The position numbers were made by a program, and so were the translations under genes. A stretch of DNA of 64,000 nucleotides from Leptolinea sp964420995 (GTDB lineage Bacteria; Chloroflexota; Anaerolineae; Anaerolineales; Anaerolineaceae), in contig CAYQUX010000001.1 of assembly GCA_964420995.1 (NCBI GenBank), positions 1-64,000 of the forward strand, given 5' to 3'. The number at the start of each line of letters is the position of its first letter. The stretch's first letter is position 1. The notes beneath the pieces were generated by a model. It did not search any database. It was not told where the DNA came from and saw nothing but the letters and a program-made list of their open reading frames with translations. Positions 54,022 through 62,431 of the stretch are shown piece after piece.

Positions 54022-54045
54022 AAACCGCCGTCAAGACGGCGGTTT
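54022..54045 (-). terminator. Perfect hairpin between tRNA-Glu and rplU
   Basis: The stem AAACCGCCGTC/GACGGCGGTTT (11 bp, 2-nt loop) is followed by TTTT on the minus strand, so it probably terminates the tRNA-Glu transcript; it could also act as leader structure for rplU. Confidence 0.75.
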
Positions 54046-54099
54046 GATCATTCGGGATTGGTATCCCATTGCCGTGCCGTTCTTTTTATCCGGCACCAG

Positions 54100-54172
54100 T
54101 GCCTCCACAGAGATTCGAACTCTGGTTTTAGCCTTGAAAGGGCTGCGTCCTGGTCCCCTAGACGATGGAGGC
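54100..54172 (-). tRNA. tRNA-Glu (anticodon UUC)
   Basis: On the minus strand, a cloverleaf of 73 nt: acceptor stem GCCTCCA/TGGAGGC, anticodon loop CTTTCAA on an AGCC/GGCT stem (anticodon TTC), and a T-arm CAGAG-TTCGAAT-CTCTG. CCA is not encoded. The D-arm is GTCTAGGGGACCAGGAC. Confidence 0.96.
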
Positions 54173-54239
54173 AACGAACAATATTTTACCAGATTGTACC
54201 TTGCGGTCAAGGATATTTAATGGGCAATTTCCATCCAAT

Positions 54240-54869
54240 TTACCCGCCAATGTTAATCAGACTGGCTATGGCAAGCACGCCAAAGGCAATTATGATCATT
54301 CCGGAGAGTCGGTTGACCCAGATCATACCTGTTGTATTGAACTTTTGCCGAAAGAAACCCACAATCCCTGAAAGGCATAACCACCATAGCGCGGAGCCGA
54401 TCACCACACCCAGCACCAGCAGTCCCGCTGAGGCATACCCGCCGTCTGAGGCGGCCAGTCCCATGCCGGCGAATACAGCCGCGAACGACAGGATGGTCAT
54501 CGGGTTGGTTACGGTCAAAAAGAAAGTGGACATGTAATCACCCATTATGGTTGAGTTGGATGTTACAGACGCTGCCTGATTTGCCGGCTTTGACAGCAGC
54601 GTCTTCACTCCCAGGTAGCATAAAAATGCACCGCCAATCAAGCGCAGCCAGAATTGCTGGCTTACCAGAAAGGATGAGATGAATGTCAGCCCGAAGGCGG
54701 CCACGCAGCCGTACAGGCCATCGGCTGTGGCAGCCCCCAGCCCGGATACAAGCCCGGATATTTGTCCATTGCTGATCGTCCGCCGGATGCACAGCACCCC
54801 GATCGGCCCAACCGGCGCGGCGATGGAGAATCCCATGATGATGCCTTTGATGATGACAGGTACGTCCAT
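54240..54869 (-). CDS. LysE/RhtB-family exporter
   Basis: 209 residues with six hydrophobic helices. The signature FSIAAPVGPIGVLCIRRTI is at the N-terminus, followed by GLGAATADGLYGC and FFLTVTNPMTILSF (with the family Asn-Pro motif). LysE-family proteins export amino acids or other small cationic metabolites. It is upstream of the tRNA-Glu gene in the same direction. Substrate unknown. Confidence 0.93.
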   Translation of the reverse strand: MDVPVIIKGIIMGFSIAAPVGPIGVLCIRRTISNGQISGLVSGLGAATADGLYGCVAAFGLTFISSFLVSQQFWLRLIGGAFLCYLGVKTLLSKPANQAASVTSNSTIMGDYMSTFFLTVTNPMTILSFAAVFAGMGLAASDGGYASAGLLVLGVVIGSALWWLCLSGIVGFFRQKFNTTGMIWVNRLSGMIIIAFGVLAIASLINIGG

Positions 54870-55023
54870 GATTAATAATCCCTGCGATGATTATACGAAA
54901 GCGAAAACAAAATCATACCATTGAATGTGACAATACTAGAACAATTACTCAAAAACACTATGGAGGAAGACGAGTGCAACGAATATCATCCTGCTTTATG
55001 CGACTGAAATTGACATTCTCTGA

Positions 55024-55052
55024 TTGACAATTTGATATTCAAAAAGGATAAT
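55024..55052 (+). promoter_or_regulatory. Promoter of the AbiE-type operon
   Basis: Consensus TTGACA (55024-55029), a 17-nt spacer and GATAAT (55047-55052) predict a start near 55059, 18-19 nt before ATG 55078. A second TTGACA at 55010-55015 is not used in this spacing. Confidence 0.82.
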
Positions 55053-55077
55053 AGACAATAAATGTCTATTATCCTTT
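55043..55077. promoter_or_regulatory. Operator: perfect 15-bp inverted repeat over the -10 and start site
   Basis: Arms AAAGGATAATAGACA (55043-55057) and TGTCTATTATCCTTT (55063-55077), 5-nt spacer, ending right before the antitoxin start codon. The left arm covers the -10. This is what autorepression by the AbiEi antitoxin would use. As RNA the right arm lacks a ribosome binding site. Confidence 0.8.
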
Positions 55078-55728
55078 ATGAAAAATATCATTTTAAAAAC
55101 ACTGGAAAGACTCCCATACTTCACGATTGAGGCTGTCAATCAACTGGCTGATGGTAACGAACTGGCCGGGGGAACGATTCGGACAGCCCTTTATCGATGG
55201 ATGAAAGCCGGCGAGATTATTCACCTAAAGAACGGGGTTTATATGACCCGGCGTTTTTTTGATTTACATTCTTCGGATAATGACTTTTCCGAAGCGATCA
55301 GCTCCATTATGATTCAACCATCATATATCTCTTTGGAATACATTCTTCAGCAGTCCGGTATCTTAACGGATGTGACCTATCCAGTTACAGCCATCACAAA
55401 AAAAAATACCCGAGTGATCATCAATAAAATGGGGACTTATTCTTACAGAAAAATCAGATACTCACTGTATTTTGGATTCTCACTGACAACATATTTTGGG
55501 ATTTCAATTGCCCGGGCGAGTCGGGCAAAAGCACTTTTTGACTTGCTTATATTTCGCCCCGGATTAGATTCCATAGGCAATCTATGGAACTACCTTGTGG
55601 AAGATTTGCGTCTGAACATGGATCAGTTTTCCACATCAGATAAAGCTGAATTCGCCTCAATAGTTGAAAATAGTAAAAGCAAAAAAATGTACGGGATTTT
55701 CAAAAAAATGAGGGAATCGAAATGGTGA
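55078..55728 (+). CDS. AbiEi-type antitoxin / transcriptional regulator
   Basis: 216 residues. The N-terminal winged-helix part (about 8-60) fits the type IV antitoxin: TIEAVNQLADG, GTIRTALYRWMKAGEIIHL and KNGVYMTRR. The C-terminal domain has the SYISLEYILQQSGIL and PVTAITKKNTRVIINKMG layout. AbiEi proteins repress their own operon and block the nucleotidyltransferase toxin without forming a complex. A consensus promoter and perfect dyad precede it. It overlaps the toxin frame by 7 nt. Confidence 0.88.
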   Translation: MKNIILKTLERLPYFTIEAVNQLADGNELAGGTIRTALYRWMKAGEIIHLKNGVYMTRRFFDLHSSDNDFSEAISSIMIQPSYISLEYILQQSGILTDVTYPVTAITKKNTRVIINKMGTYSYRKIRYSLYFGFSLTTYFGISIARASRAKALFDLLIFRPGLDSIGNLWNYLVEDLRLNMDQFSTSDKAEFASIVENSKSKKMYGIFKKMRESKW

Positions 55729-56561
55729 CGATCATTCATTCCATGCAGGATATTCTGGAAAATAAGGTGCCGGATGTATCCATTGAGACAAAAAAGATTT
55801 TTCTTAAAGAAATTCTCCAGGCATACATACTTGATTTTCTATACAACCACCCGAGGTATCAAAAATTGAATTTCTATGGTGGGACCTGCTTGCATTTCAT
55901 CTACGACTTAAATCGGCTGTCAGAAGATATCGACCTGGATAACTCAAATAATGTCAGCATTTCAACTCTTGAAGATGACCTGCTCACCTATTTCAATAAA
56001 AAAGTTGGTGATCTCAACGCGACTTCCAAGACTCAGGTTGGAGAGGGAGGAATACACCGAATCACTATCAAATTTCCCATACTGTATCATCTTGGTTTAG
56101 CCCCACAGATCAATGAAAACCTTCATCTAAAAGTAGAAATCAGTCCCCAAAATCAGAATAGTGTGATTAAGAAAACACCTGTACTCCTCTATGGCAGAAG
56201 CCTTGTAGCGGCTCACTTCTCAATAGAGACTCTGATGGCGTCAAAGATGTTGGCTTTTCTGCAACGATCATATATCATCAAGGGAAATACGGGAATATCA
56301 ATTAAAGGTCGGGATGTATATGACCTTATCTAGTTTATGCAACAAGGGATTCAACCACTTCAGGAAAAATTAGAGAAAGATGGGAACAAACCGTATTCAA
56401 CAAAAACAGCCATGCAGGAAATAACTAATCGGGTAAGCCTTATAAAAAGAAATGACCTGGCTTTGGATTTATTACCCCTATTTGAGAACCATATATTTAT
56501 CAAAACCTGGTTGGATTCCTTCCAGGATATGTTTTATGAATACATAAAGAAATATATTTAA
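55722..56561 (+). pseudogene. AbiEii-type nucleotidyltransferase toxin interrupted by an in-frame stop
   Basis: The frame from GTG 55722 has the toxin's nucleotidyltransferase motifs: FYGGTCLHF, DLNRLSEDIDLD (metal Asp pair), VEISPQNQ and KGRDVYDLI. TAG at 56331-56333 stops it after 203 residues, and the same frame continues without change for another 75 (FMQQGIQPLQEKL, ending KKYI, stop at 56559-56561). In related toxins the stop position often carries Trp or another aromatic after YDL, so TGG to TAG is the simplest explanation. The truncated product keeps the visible motifs but loses the helical C-terminus, so the toxin may be weakened or dead. Sequencing error must be excluded. Confidence 0.85.
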
Positions 56562-56564
56562 AAA

Positions 56565-57245
56565 TTACAATAAAACTCTTATCGGTTCCCTGCACTTTTC
56601 TGACTCATACCCCGGGTTGCTGACGTACGGACCCACCGGGTAGGCTTCCATCAACTCCGGCTTGAAGGGCGCCAGCAGACGCAATAGATCAACCCCCTGC
56701 CCGCCTGCCACCCACTTCCATGCGTCATCCTTTGCCAGCATCACCGGCATACGGTCGTGCATCGGCGCCACCACCTCATTGGCGCTGGTGGTGATGATCG
56801 TGCAGGTCTTGATCGGTTCTGCTTCCCCGCCCGGCTGCCAGGTTTCCCATAATCCGGCAAAAGCAAACGGCCTTCCGTCTTTCCTGTGGAAATAGAAGGG
56901 TTGTGTTTTACCCTTTCCCGTCACCGGTTTTTGCCACTCATAAAAACCATCGGCAAAGATCAGGCAGCGCCGTTTCTGAAACGCACCGCGAAAAGACGGT
57001 TTTTCCGCCAGTGTCTCAGCCCGCGCGTTGATCAATTTATTCCCGATGGCGGCATCCTTCGCCCATGAGGGGATCAATCCCCAGCGCAGCCATTCCGCCC
57101 TTCGCGTGGCGGCGTCGGTTGCCGCAAGTACCGGTTGTGAAGGAGCCACGTTGTAACGCGGCTCCCAGTCCAGGGGTATTTCACCCAGGCCTAATTCGTC
57201 GCTCAAGTCCGCCAGATCAAACGCGATGGTAAATCGTCCGCACAT
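56565..57245 (-). CDS. SRAP-family protein (YedK/HMCES-like)
   Basis: 226 residues. Catalytic Cys2 follows the initiator (MCGRFT); PRYNVAPSQP, DGFYEWQK and PMHDRMPVML carry the conserved Asn, Glu and His. SRAP proteins crosslink to abasic sites in single-stranded DNA and protect them; the Cys2 amine forms the thiazolidine. Monocistronic, convergent with the broken toxin, 3 nt apart. Confidence 0.95.
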   Translation of the reverse strand: MCGRFTIAFDLADLSDELGLGEIPLDWEPRYNVAPSQPVLAATDAATRRAEWLRWGLIPSWAKDAAIGNKLINARAETLAEKPSFRGAFQKRRCLIFADGFYEWQKPVTGKGKTQPFYFHRKDGRPFAFAGLWETWQPGGEAEPIKTCTIITTSANEVVAPMHDRMPVMLAKDDAWKWVAGGQGVDLLRLLAPFKPELMEAYPVGPYVSNPGYESEKCREPIRVLL

Positions 57246-57296
57246 AAGTCCTCATACCCCGTATGCTATAATTTTTTTCGATATTTCATCTTTTCA

Positions 57297-59168
57297 ATGA
57301 GCAGGCACAAAATGAAAAATACAGGCAGGGAAATCTTAAAGGGTATTCTTCATTATACAATCGGCGCGGCAATAATTCTTGTGCTGCTCTTTGTGCCCTA
57401 CCCGGCGCGTTTCGGGGTTACTTTCCGTTCCAATTTCTCCACACTGGTGGTTGTAATTTTTCTCGGGTATCTGCTAATTTCACTCCTGCCGGAATATTTA
57501 AAAACTGTCGCGATTGCCGCGTTCACGGCGGCCGTATTCACCCTGCCGGTGGTCGGGCTGTGGGGCAGCGGGCAGAGCGAACAGTACATCATCGGCGGGA
57601 TCATCCCCTTCAGTGACGCACGTTTTTATTTCATGGACGCGCGCCGGCTGCTGGAAGGTTCGCTTTTTACCACCGGGGCAGCCCGCAGGCCGCTGTTTGC
57701 CGCGCTGTTTTCAACCCTACAGTGGATGACCGGCCAGAATCTATTTGTTTCACTGGGGCTTCTGGTCGGTTTGATTTCATTGACTGTGTATTTCTGCATC
57801 AGAGAAATCCATTCATCACGTTCGGCGGTCGGCGCTGGTTTGTTCCTGTTGCTCATCTTCTTTTATATTCGCTTCCTGCTGGGCAAACCGATGACCGAAA
57901 TGGTCGGTCTGCCGCTTGGCTTGCTGGCATTTTTCTTCCTCTATCGCAGCGCCAGAGAAAAGCGTCTGTCTTTTTTCCTCTACGGGCTGTTCCTGTTAAC
58001 CCTGGCCCTCAACGCGCGGGCCGGCGCGTTCTTTATTCTTCCCGCGCTCATCATCTGGGCGGGCTTTTCCTTATCCACTGCACGAAAATTCAACTGGAAG
58101 ACCGGCCTGTTATCCATTCTGGTGGTTGCCGCCGGTTTTGGGGTCAACCTGATAGTATTCAATGTTCTCTCCAATCCCGACACCACTCCGTTCGGCAATT
58201 TCGGGTCCACGCTTTATGGTCTTTCCCGCGGCGGGCAGAGCTGGACCCTGATCTATGAAGAACACCCGGAAGTAACATCCATGCCAGCACGTGAATCCAC
58301 GGAGTTCGTTTATGGACTGGCATTGGACAACATCCGCCAACACCCGGGCGACCTGTTCAAAGGATTCCTTAATTCCTACGCCATGTTCTTCTCGCTGGAT
58401 GACTATTACGGGTCGTTGTGCTGGTTCGGTGGCAGCAATATCGTTGGGATGGCGGCCAGAGGGTTCTTATATCTTCTGATCGCCCTGGGTGTGGTCCTTT
58501 CCATACGAAAGATCAAAGATCCAACGCAGTCCATGCTGCTGGCTGCGTTTGCCGGTATCCTGCTATCCGTAACGTTCCTTCCACCCCGTGATTCGAATCA
58601 TATGCGGGTGTACGCGGCCACGTTTCCTTTTTTCGCGGCCATGCCGGTCATCGGTCTCAGCGGAATCTTCGATTTTATCCCATTGAAAAAGAAGCTGTTT
58701 CCTCCCCTTTCTTTTATAAATTGGCAATTCCCGGTCTATTTCAGCGGGTTGATACTTGTTCTCATGGTCATAGTACCCATCGGGTTGAGGATAACGTCTC
58801 AGCCGATTGAATTACCAAAATCAGATTGTTCGAGTGGGTTGACTCCCATCAGTTTCCGCCTTCTACCGGGGAACCATATCATCATCCGCGAACAGGGTTC
58901 CATTCCTCAGGATTGGGTTCCCGATCTGCAACGGAAAAATTTTGAACGGCTGGCGCATGACCTTCCCAACTGGGAGTTGTTCCCCATGTTGACGGGAATC
59001 CGCGAGAATCAGATGTTGATATCAGACTTGAACCTTGTTGATGGTCAGGAAATGCTGCTGATTGCCGACGAAAACAAGATCAAGAAAACGTCGGAAATAC
59101 AATCAGTCTGTGGGATTCATATGCCAGATGAAGATTTTAAGATGTACAACGTGTATATGGCTGATTGA
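57297..59168 (+). CDS. Polytopic membrane protein, probable glycosyltransferase-type (GT-C like)
   Basis: 623 residues from ATG 57297. The N-terminal two thirds hold about ten to twelve hydrophobic helices (YTIGAAIILVLLFVPYPARF, LVGLISLTVYFCIR and others); the last 150 residues are soluble. DARFYFMDARRLLEG in the first outer loop carries the acidic residues seen in GT-C lipid-linked sugar transferases, but no decisive motif is present. TATAAT at 57268-57273 is a likely -10 with no clear ribosome binding site. Calling it GT-C is inference from topology. Confidence 0.72.
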   Translation: MSRHKMKNTGREILKGILHYTIGAAIILVLLFVPYPARFGVTFRSNFSTLVVVIFLGYLLISLLPEYLKTVAIAAFTAAVFTLPVVGLWGSGQSEQYIIGGIIPFSDARFYFMDARRLLEGSLFTTGAARRPLFAALFSTLQWMTGQNLFVSLGLLVGLISLTVYFCIREIHSSRSAVGAGLFLLLIFFYIRFLLGKPMTEMVGLPLGLLAFFFLYRSAREKRLSFFLYGLFLLTLALNARAGAFFILPALIIWAGFSLSTARKFNWKTGLLSILVVAAGFGVNLIVFNVLSNPDTTPFGNFGSTLYGLSRGGQSWTLIYEEHPEVTSMPARESTEFVYGLALDNIRQHPGDLFKGFLNSYAMFFSLDDYYGSLCWFGGSNIVGMAARGFLYLLIALGVVLSIRKIKDPTQSMLLAAFAGILLSVTFLPPRDSNHMRVYAATFPFFAAMPVIGLSGIFDFIPLKKKLFPPLSFINWQFPVYFSGLILVLMVIVPIGLRITSQPIELPKSDCSSGLTPISFRLLPGNHIIIREQGSIPQDWVPDLQRKNFERLAHDLPNWELFPMLTGIRENQMLISDLNLVDGQEMLLIADENKIKKTSEIQSVCGIHMPDEDFKMYNVYMAD

Positions 59169-59254
59169 ACCACAACTTTACCTGTTTGAAGACAGGCAGG
59201 TAAGCCTTGAGCCTTTCGGTATAATACGCATATCCTGATTCGATTGAGGAACGT

Positions 59255-60802
59255 ATGCCCAATCCATTGGTCGAATGTATTCCCAATTTTTCGGAAGCCC
59301 GGCGTCCACATGTGGTGGAACAAATCATATCCGCCATTCGCGCGGTGAATGGGGTTCAAATACTGGATCATCATTCCGATTTGGATCACAACCGCACGGT
59401 TGTCACCTTTGTGGGTACACCAACAGCAGTGGAAGAAGCCGCTTTCCAGGCAATAAAGACCGCGGGGAACCTGATTAATCTCGACCAACACCAGGGAGCG
59501 CATCCCCGGTTAGGCGCGACCGATGTAGTCCCTTTTGTTCCGATTTCTGACATTTCCATTCAGGAATGTGTTGAAATGGCGCGCCGGCTTGGCAAACGCG
59601 TGGGAAGTGAGCTGTCCATTCCGGTATATTTATATGAAGCCGCCGCCGCCCGCCCTGAACGCCAGAATCTGGAAAACATTCGCCGTGGAGAATACGAAGC
59701 ATTAAAAACTGAACTCGGCGTCAAACCGGAACGTGAACCGGATTTTGGTCCCTTAATAATCTCGCCGGCCGGCGCGACAGTGATCGGCGCGCGGGCTCCA
59801 TTGATCGCCTATAACATATACCTGACAACCGGGGATGTTTCCATAGCGCAGAAAATAGCCAAAGCCGTACGCCACTCCTCGGGTGGATTCCGTTACGTTA
59901 AAGCTCTGGGTTTGCTGGTTGAAGGGCGCGCCCAGGTTTCCATGAACCTGACCAATTTTACGCACACGCCTGTCTACCGGGTGATGGAAGCGGTACGTTC
60001 CGAAGCCGCGCGTTACGGCGTCGCCGTACATCACAGCGAACTGGTGGGTTTGATCCCGCAGGATGCCCTGCGCGACTCCGCCGTCTGGTACCTGCAACTG
60101 GATGGCTTCCAGACGGAACAAGTGCTGGAAGAGAAGCTGAATAGTGTTCGACTTGAATCAACCACCACCCCGCCCACCCCTGGAAAGGATTTCCTTGACC
60201 AAGTGGCAGCCGGCACACCCACCCCCGGAGGCGGCAGCGCAGCCGCCTATGCTGGATCCATGGCAGCCAGCCTGGTCAGCATGGTGGCACGCCTGACGGT
60301 GGGAAAGAAGAAATACGCGGATGTGGAAAAGCGCATGTGGCAGATCATCGATCAGGCGGAGGCTCTGCGCCTGCAATTGCTGGAAACCATGCAACAGGAT
60401 TCCGCCGCCTTTGAAGCCTGGATGTCCGCCAACCGCCTTCCCAAAGACACGGAAGAACAGCAAGCCCAACGGGCGGCCGCGTTGGAAACCGCTGTGATCA
60501 ATGCTGTCGAAGTGCCATTAAAGACCATGAGCCAGTCAGTTGAGGCTATGAAATTGGCACTTGAAATGGCCGAAAAAGGTAACATCAACGCCATATCCGA
60601 CGCGGGCTCTGCCGGTGAAATGGCCAACGCGGGGATTACTGCCGCCGGTTACAATGTTCGGATTAATTGCCCCGGATTGACGGATACCTCTCTCGCAAAA
60701 AATTATATTGCCAGAGCCAGCCTTATTGAAAAAGATGCCGCCAGTACACTGGGCAGCCTGCGTAACATACTGACCACTCGTGGGAACTTCCCACAGGAAT
60801 AA
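59255..60802 (+). CDS. ftcD: Bifunctional glutamate formiminotransferase / formimidoyl-THF cyclodeaminase
   Basis: 515 residues with GAGGAACG before ATG 59255. The formiminotransferase half (about 1-290) shows LVECIPNFSEARR, LDHHSDLDHNRTVVTFVG, QGAHPRLGATDVVPF and YLYEAAAARPERQNL. The cyclodeaminase half (about 308-515) begins GTPTPGGGSAAAYAGSMAAS, with SDAGSAGEMANAGITAA. The fused form is best known from animals; in bacteria the two enzymes are often separate. It moves the formimino group from formiminoglutamate to folate and yields methenyl-THF and ammonia. Confidence 0.94.
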   Translation: MPNPLVECIPNFSEARRPHVVEQIISAIRAVNGVQILDHHSDLDHNRTVVTFVGTPTAVEEAAFQAIKTAGNLINLDQHQGAHPRLGATDVVPFVPISDISIQECVEMARRLGKRVGSELSIPVYLYEAAAARPERQNLENIRRGEYEALKTELGVKPEREPDFGPLIISPAGATVIGARAPLIAYNIYLTTGDVSIAQKIAKAVRHSSGGFRYVKALGLLVEGRAQVSMNLTNFTHTPVYRVMEAVRSEAARYGVAVHHSELVGLIPQDALRDSAVWYLQLDGFQTEQVLEEKLNSVRLESTTTPPTPGKDFLDQVAAGTPTPGGGSAAAYAGSMAASLVSMVARLTVGKKKYADVEKRMWQIIDQAEALRLQLLETMQQDSAAFEAWMSANRLPKDTEEQQAQRAAALETAVINAVEVPLKTMSQSVEAMKLALEMAEKGNINAISDAGSAGEMANAGITAAGYNVRINCPGLTDTSLAKNYIARASLIEKDAASTLGSLRNILTTRGNFPQE

Positions 60803-60825
60803 ATCAAACCAACAGGAGTTGAGAC

Positions 60826-61380
60826 ATGGGCCTTAAATCAGACAACTGGATCACCAAAATGGCTTTGGAACACAAAATGATTGAACCTTTCGCTGATCGG
60901 CAGATCCGCAAAGGGGTCATCTCCTATGGTGTGTCCTCGTATGGGTATGACATCCGGGTGGCTGACGAATACAAGATTTTCACAAATGTCTATTCCGCTG
61001 TCGTTGATCCAAAAGAATTTGATCCCCGCTCGATGGTGGATTTTAAAGGGGATGTGTGTATCATCCCACCGAATTCCTTCGCGCTGGCCCGTACCGTGGA
61101 GTACATGCGCATTCCCCGCAGTGTATTGACCATCTGTCTGGGAAAGAGCACCTACGCGCGCTGCGGCATCATTGTCAACGTGACTCCTTTTGAACCGGAA
61201 TGGGAGGGTTACGTCACCCTTGAAATCAGCAATACCACTCCGCTTCCAGCCAAGATTTATTCCAATGAAGGTATCGCGCAGGTGCTCTTCTTCGAAGCGG
61301 ATGAAGGCTGCGAGGTATCCTACGCGGACAAAAAAGGCAAGTACCAGGGACAGCAATCCATCGTTCTTCCCAAACTCTAA
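60826..61380 (+). CDS. dcd: dCTP deaminase
   Basis: 184 residues, with AGGAGTTGAG before ATG 60826. GVSSYGYDIRVADEYKIF, KSTYARCGIIVNVTPFEPEW with the catalytic Glu, VTLEISN and GIAQVLFFEADEGCEVSY identify the family. It makes dUTP from dCTP for thymidylate synthesis. It lies 23 nt after ftcD. A hairpin with a T run begins 45 nt after its stop. Confidence 0.96.
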   Translation: MGLKSDNWITKMALEHKMIEPFADRQIRKGVISYGVSSYGYDIRVADEYKIFTNVYSAVVDPKEFDPRSMVDFKGDVCIIPPNSFALARTVEYMRIPRSVLTICLGKSTYARCGIIVNVTPFEPEWEGYVTLEISNTTPLPAKIYSNEGIAQVLFFEADEGCEVSYADKKGKYQGQQSIVLPKL

Positions 61381-61389
61381 ACGAAACCA

Positions 61390-62424
61390 TTGAATACGCC
61401 CTCCCCCTTCCATTCGATAAAAATCACACCGCCGTTTGGCGGTGTATTTTGCCGGGCATTGGCCGGTCTGTGCGTGGTAATCCTGTGTGGCGAGATGATT
61501 ATCCGCGCCGGTGTGGAACTTAACCTGTGGCCTGAACCGCGGTTGGGAAGTATCAACGCAGAGTTGGATATCAAATTACAAACCCTTGACGCGCTGCAAA
61601 AGACAGATCCTGTGGATTGCATCTTCCTGGGCAGTTCTCAAATGGACGCGGCAATCAACCCGGATATTTTTTCCGACGAATACAGGAAATTGACCGGTCA
61701 ATCGCTGCGCTGTTTCAATTTCAGCCTGGGCACGCTAACAGCCGGCCCCGCCGCTCCAATGGCACGCATTCTGGCAGACCGATACCATCCAAAGCTGCTC
61801 GTTCTGGGTATCTCAGCCCGTGATTTCTCACGCGATTTTGGAGAGTTATCCCGTTCTTTCAAGGATGATCCCTGGGTGCAATATTCACTGGGAGAATCAA
61901 ACATTCCCGGCTGGTTGACCGCGAACTCCCTGTTTTTTCGCCTGTTCAACCAGTTCCGCGCCTTTTTCAACCCGGATTACACAGAATTCCGAAACGGATT
62001 GTTGATCTCTCTGCGTTCAAATGGTTACCTGTACCGAGAAGGGAATGAATTGGATAACATCAATCCTCCAACAATCCCGAAATATTCCCTGTACAAGGAA
62101 GACCTGGCCGGATTGGATGAAATTCTCGAGTTGCAGAACACAGATATGCGAATTATTGTCCTGGAAATCCCCGTTTATCCAAAATTCATGGATACCTACG
62201 TGCAGGGCAGCGCAGATAATTATTATTCCCTCTTCCGTGAACCAATCCGCGAACGAATTGAAGAAGCACAGATTCCTTTTGTGTTATCGCAGGAATTGGC
62301 CAATTCATCAATTGGCGATGCAAACTGGAATGATGTGTTGCATCTGAACTACCGGGGGACTGAAATTTTCTGCCGCTGGTTTGCCGTTCAGGCTGCCCGG
62401 ATTTTGGCTCTGCCCGGACAATAA
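61390..62424 (+). CDS. Membrane-anchored SGNH-like protein (AlgX/DltD type), partner of MBOAT
   Basis: The open frame begins at TTG 61390 (344 residues), but a terminator-like hairpin lies within its first 20 codons, so TTG 61459 (321 residues) is an alternative start. A hydrophobic anchor (LAGLCVVILCGEMIIRAG) precedes the SGNH-like domain: IFLGSSQMDAAINP with the candidate Ser and WNDVLHLNYRGTEIF with the Asp-x-x-His pair. Such proteins O-acetylate or D-alanylate exopolysaccharides together with an MBOAT. It is followed 7 nt later by the MBOAT gene. Confidence 0.83.
   Translation: MNTPSPFHSIKITPPFGGVFCRALAGLCVVILCGEMIIRAGVELNLWPEPRLGSINAELDIKLQTLDALQKTDPVDCIFLGSSQMDAAINPDIFSDEYRKLTGQSLRCFNFSLGTLTAGPAAPMARILADRYHPKLLVLGISARDFSRDFGELSRSFKDDPWVQYSLGESNIPGWLTANSLFFRLFNQFRAFFNPDYTEFRNGLLISLRSNGYLYREGNELDNINPPTIPKYSLYKEDLAGLDEILELQNTDMRIIVLEIPVYPKFMDTYVQGSADNYYSLFREPIRERIEEAQIPFVLSQELANSSIGDANWNDVLHLNYRGTEIFCRWFAVQAARILALPGQ
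61426..61450 (+). terminator. Intrinsic terminator after dcd, inside the next frame
   Basis: The stem ACACCGCC/GGCGGTGT with a GTTT loop is followed by ATTTT, 45 nt after the dcd stop. It falls inside the longest reading frame of the SGNH-like gene. Confidence 0.72.
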
Positions 62425-62431
62425 CAAAATT

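Noticed and set aside
54870..55023. Small open frame beginning near 54959 before the AbiE promoter
   Set aside because: Only about 15 codons with no conserved content; no support as a gene.
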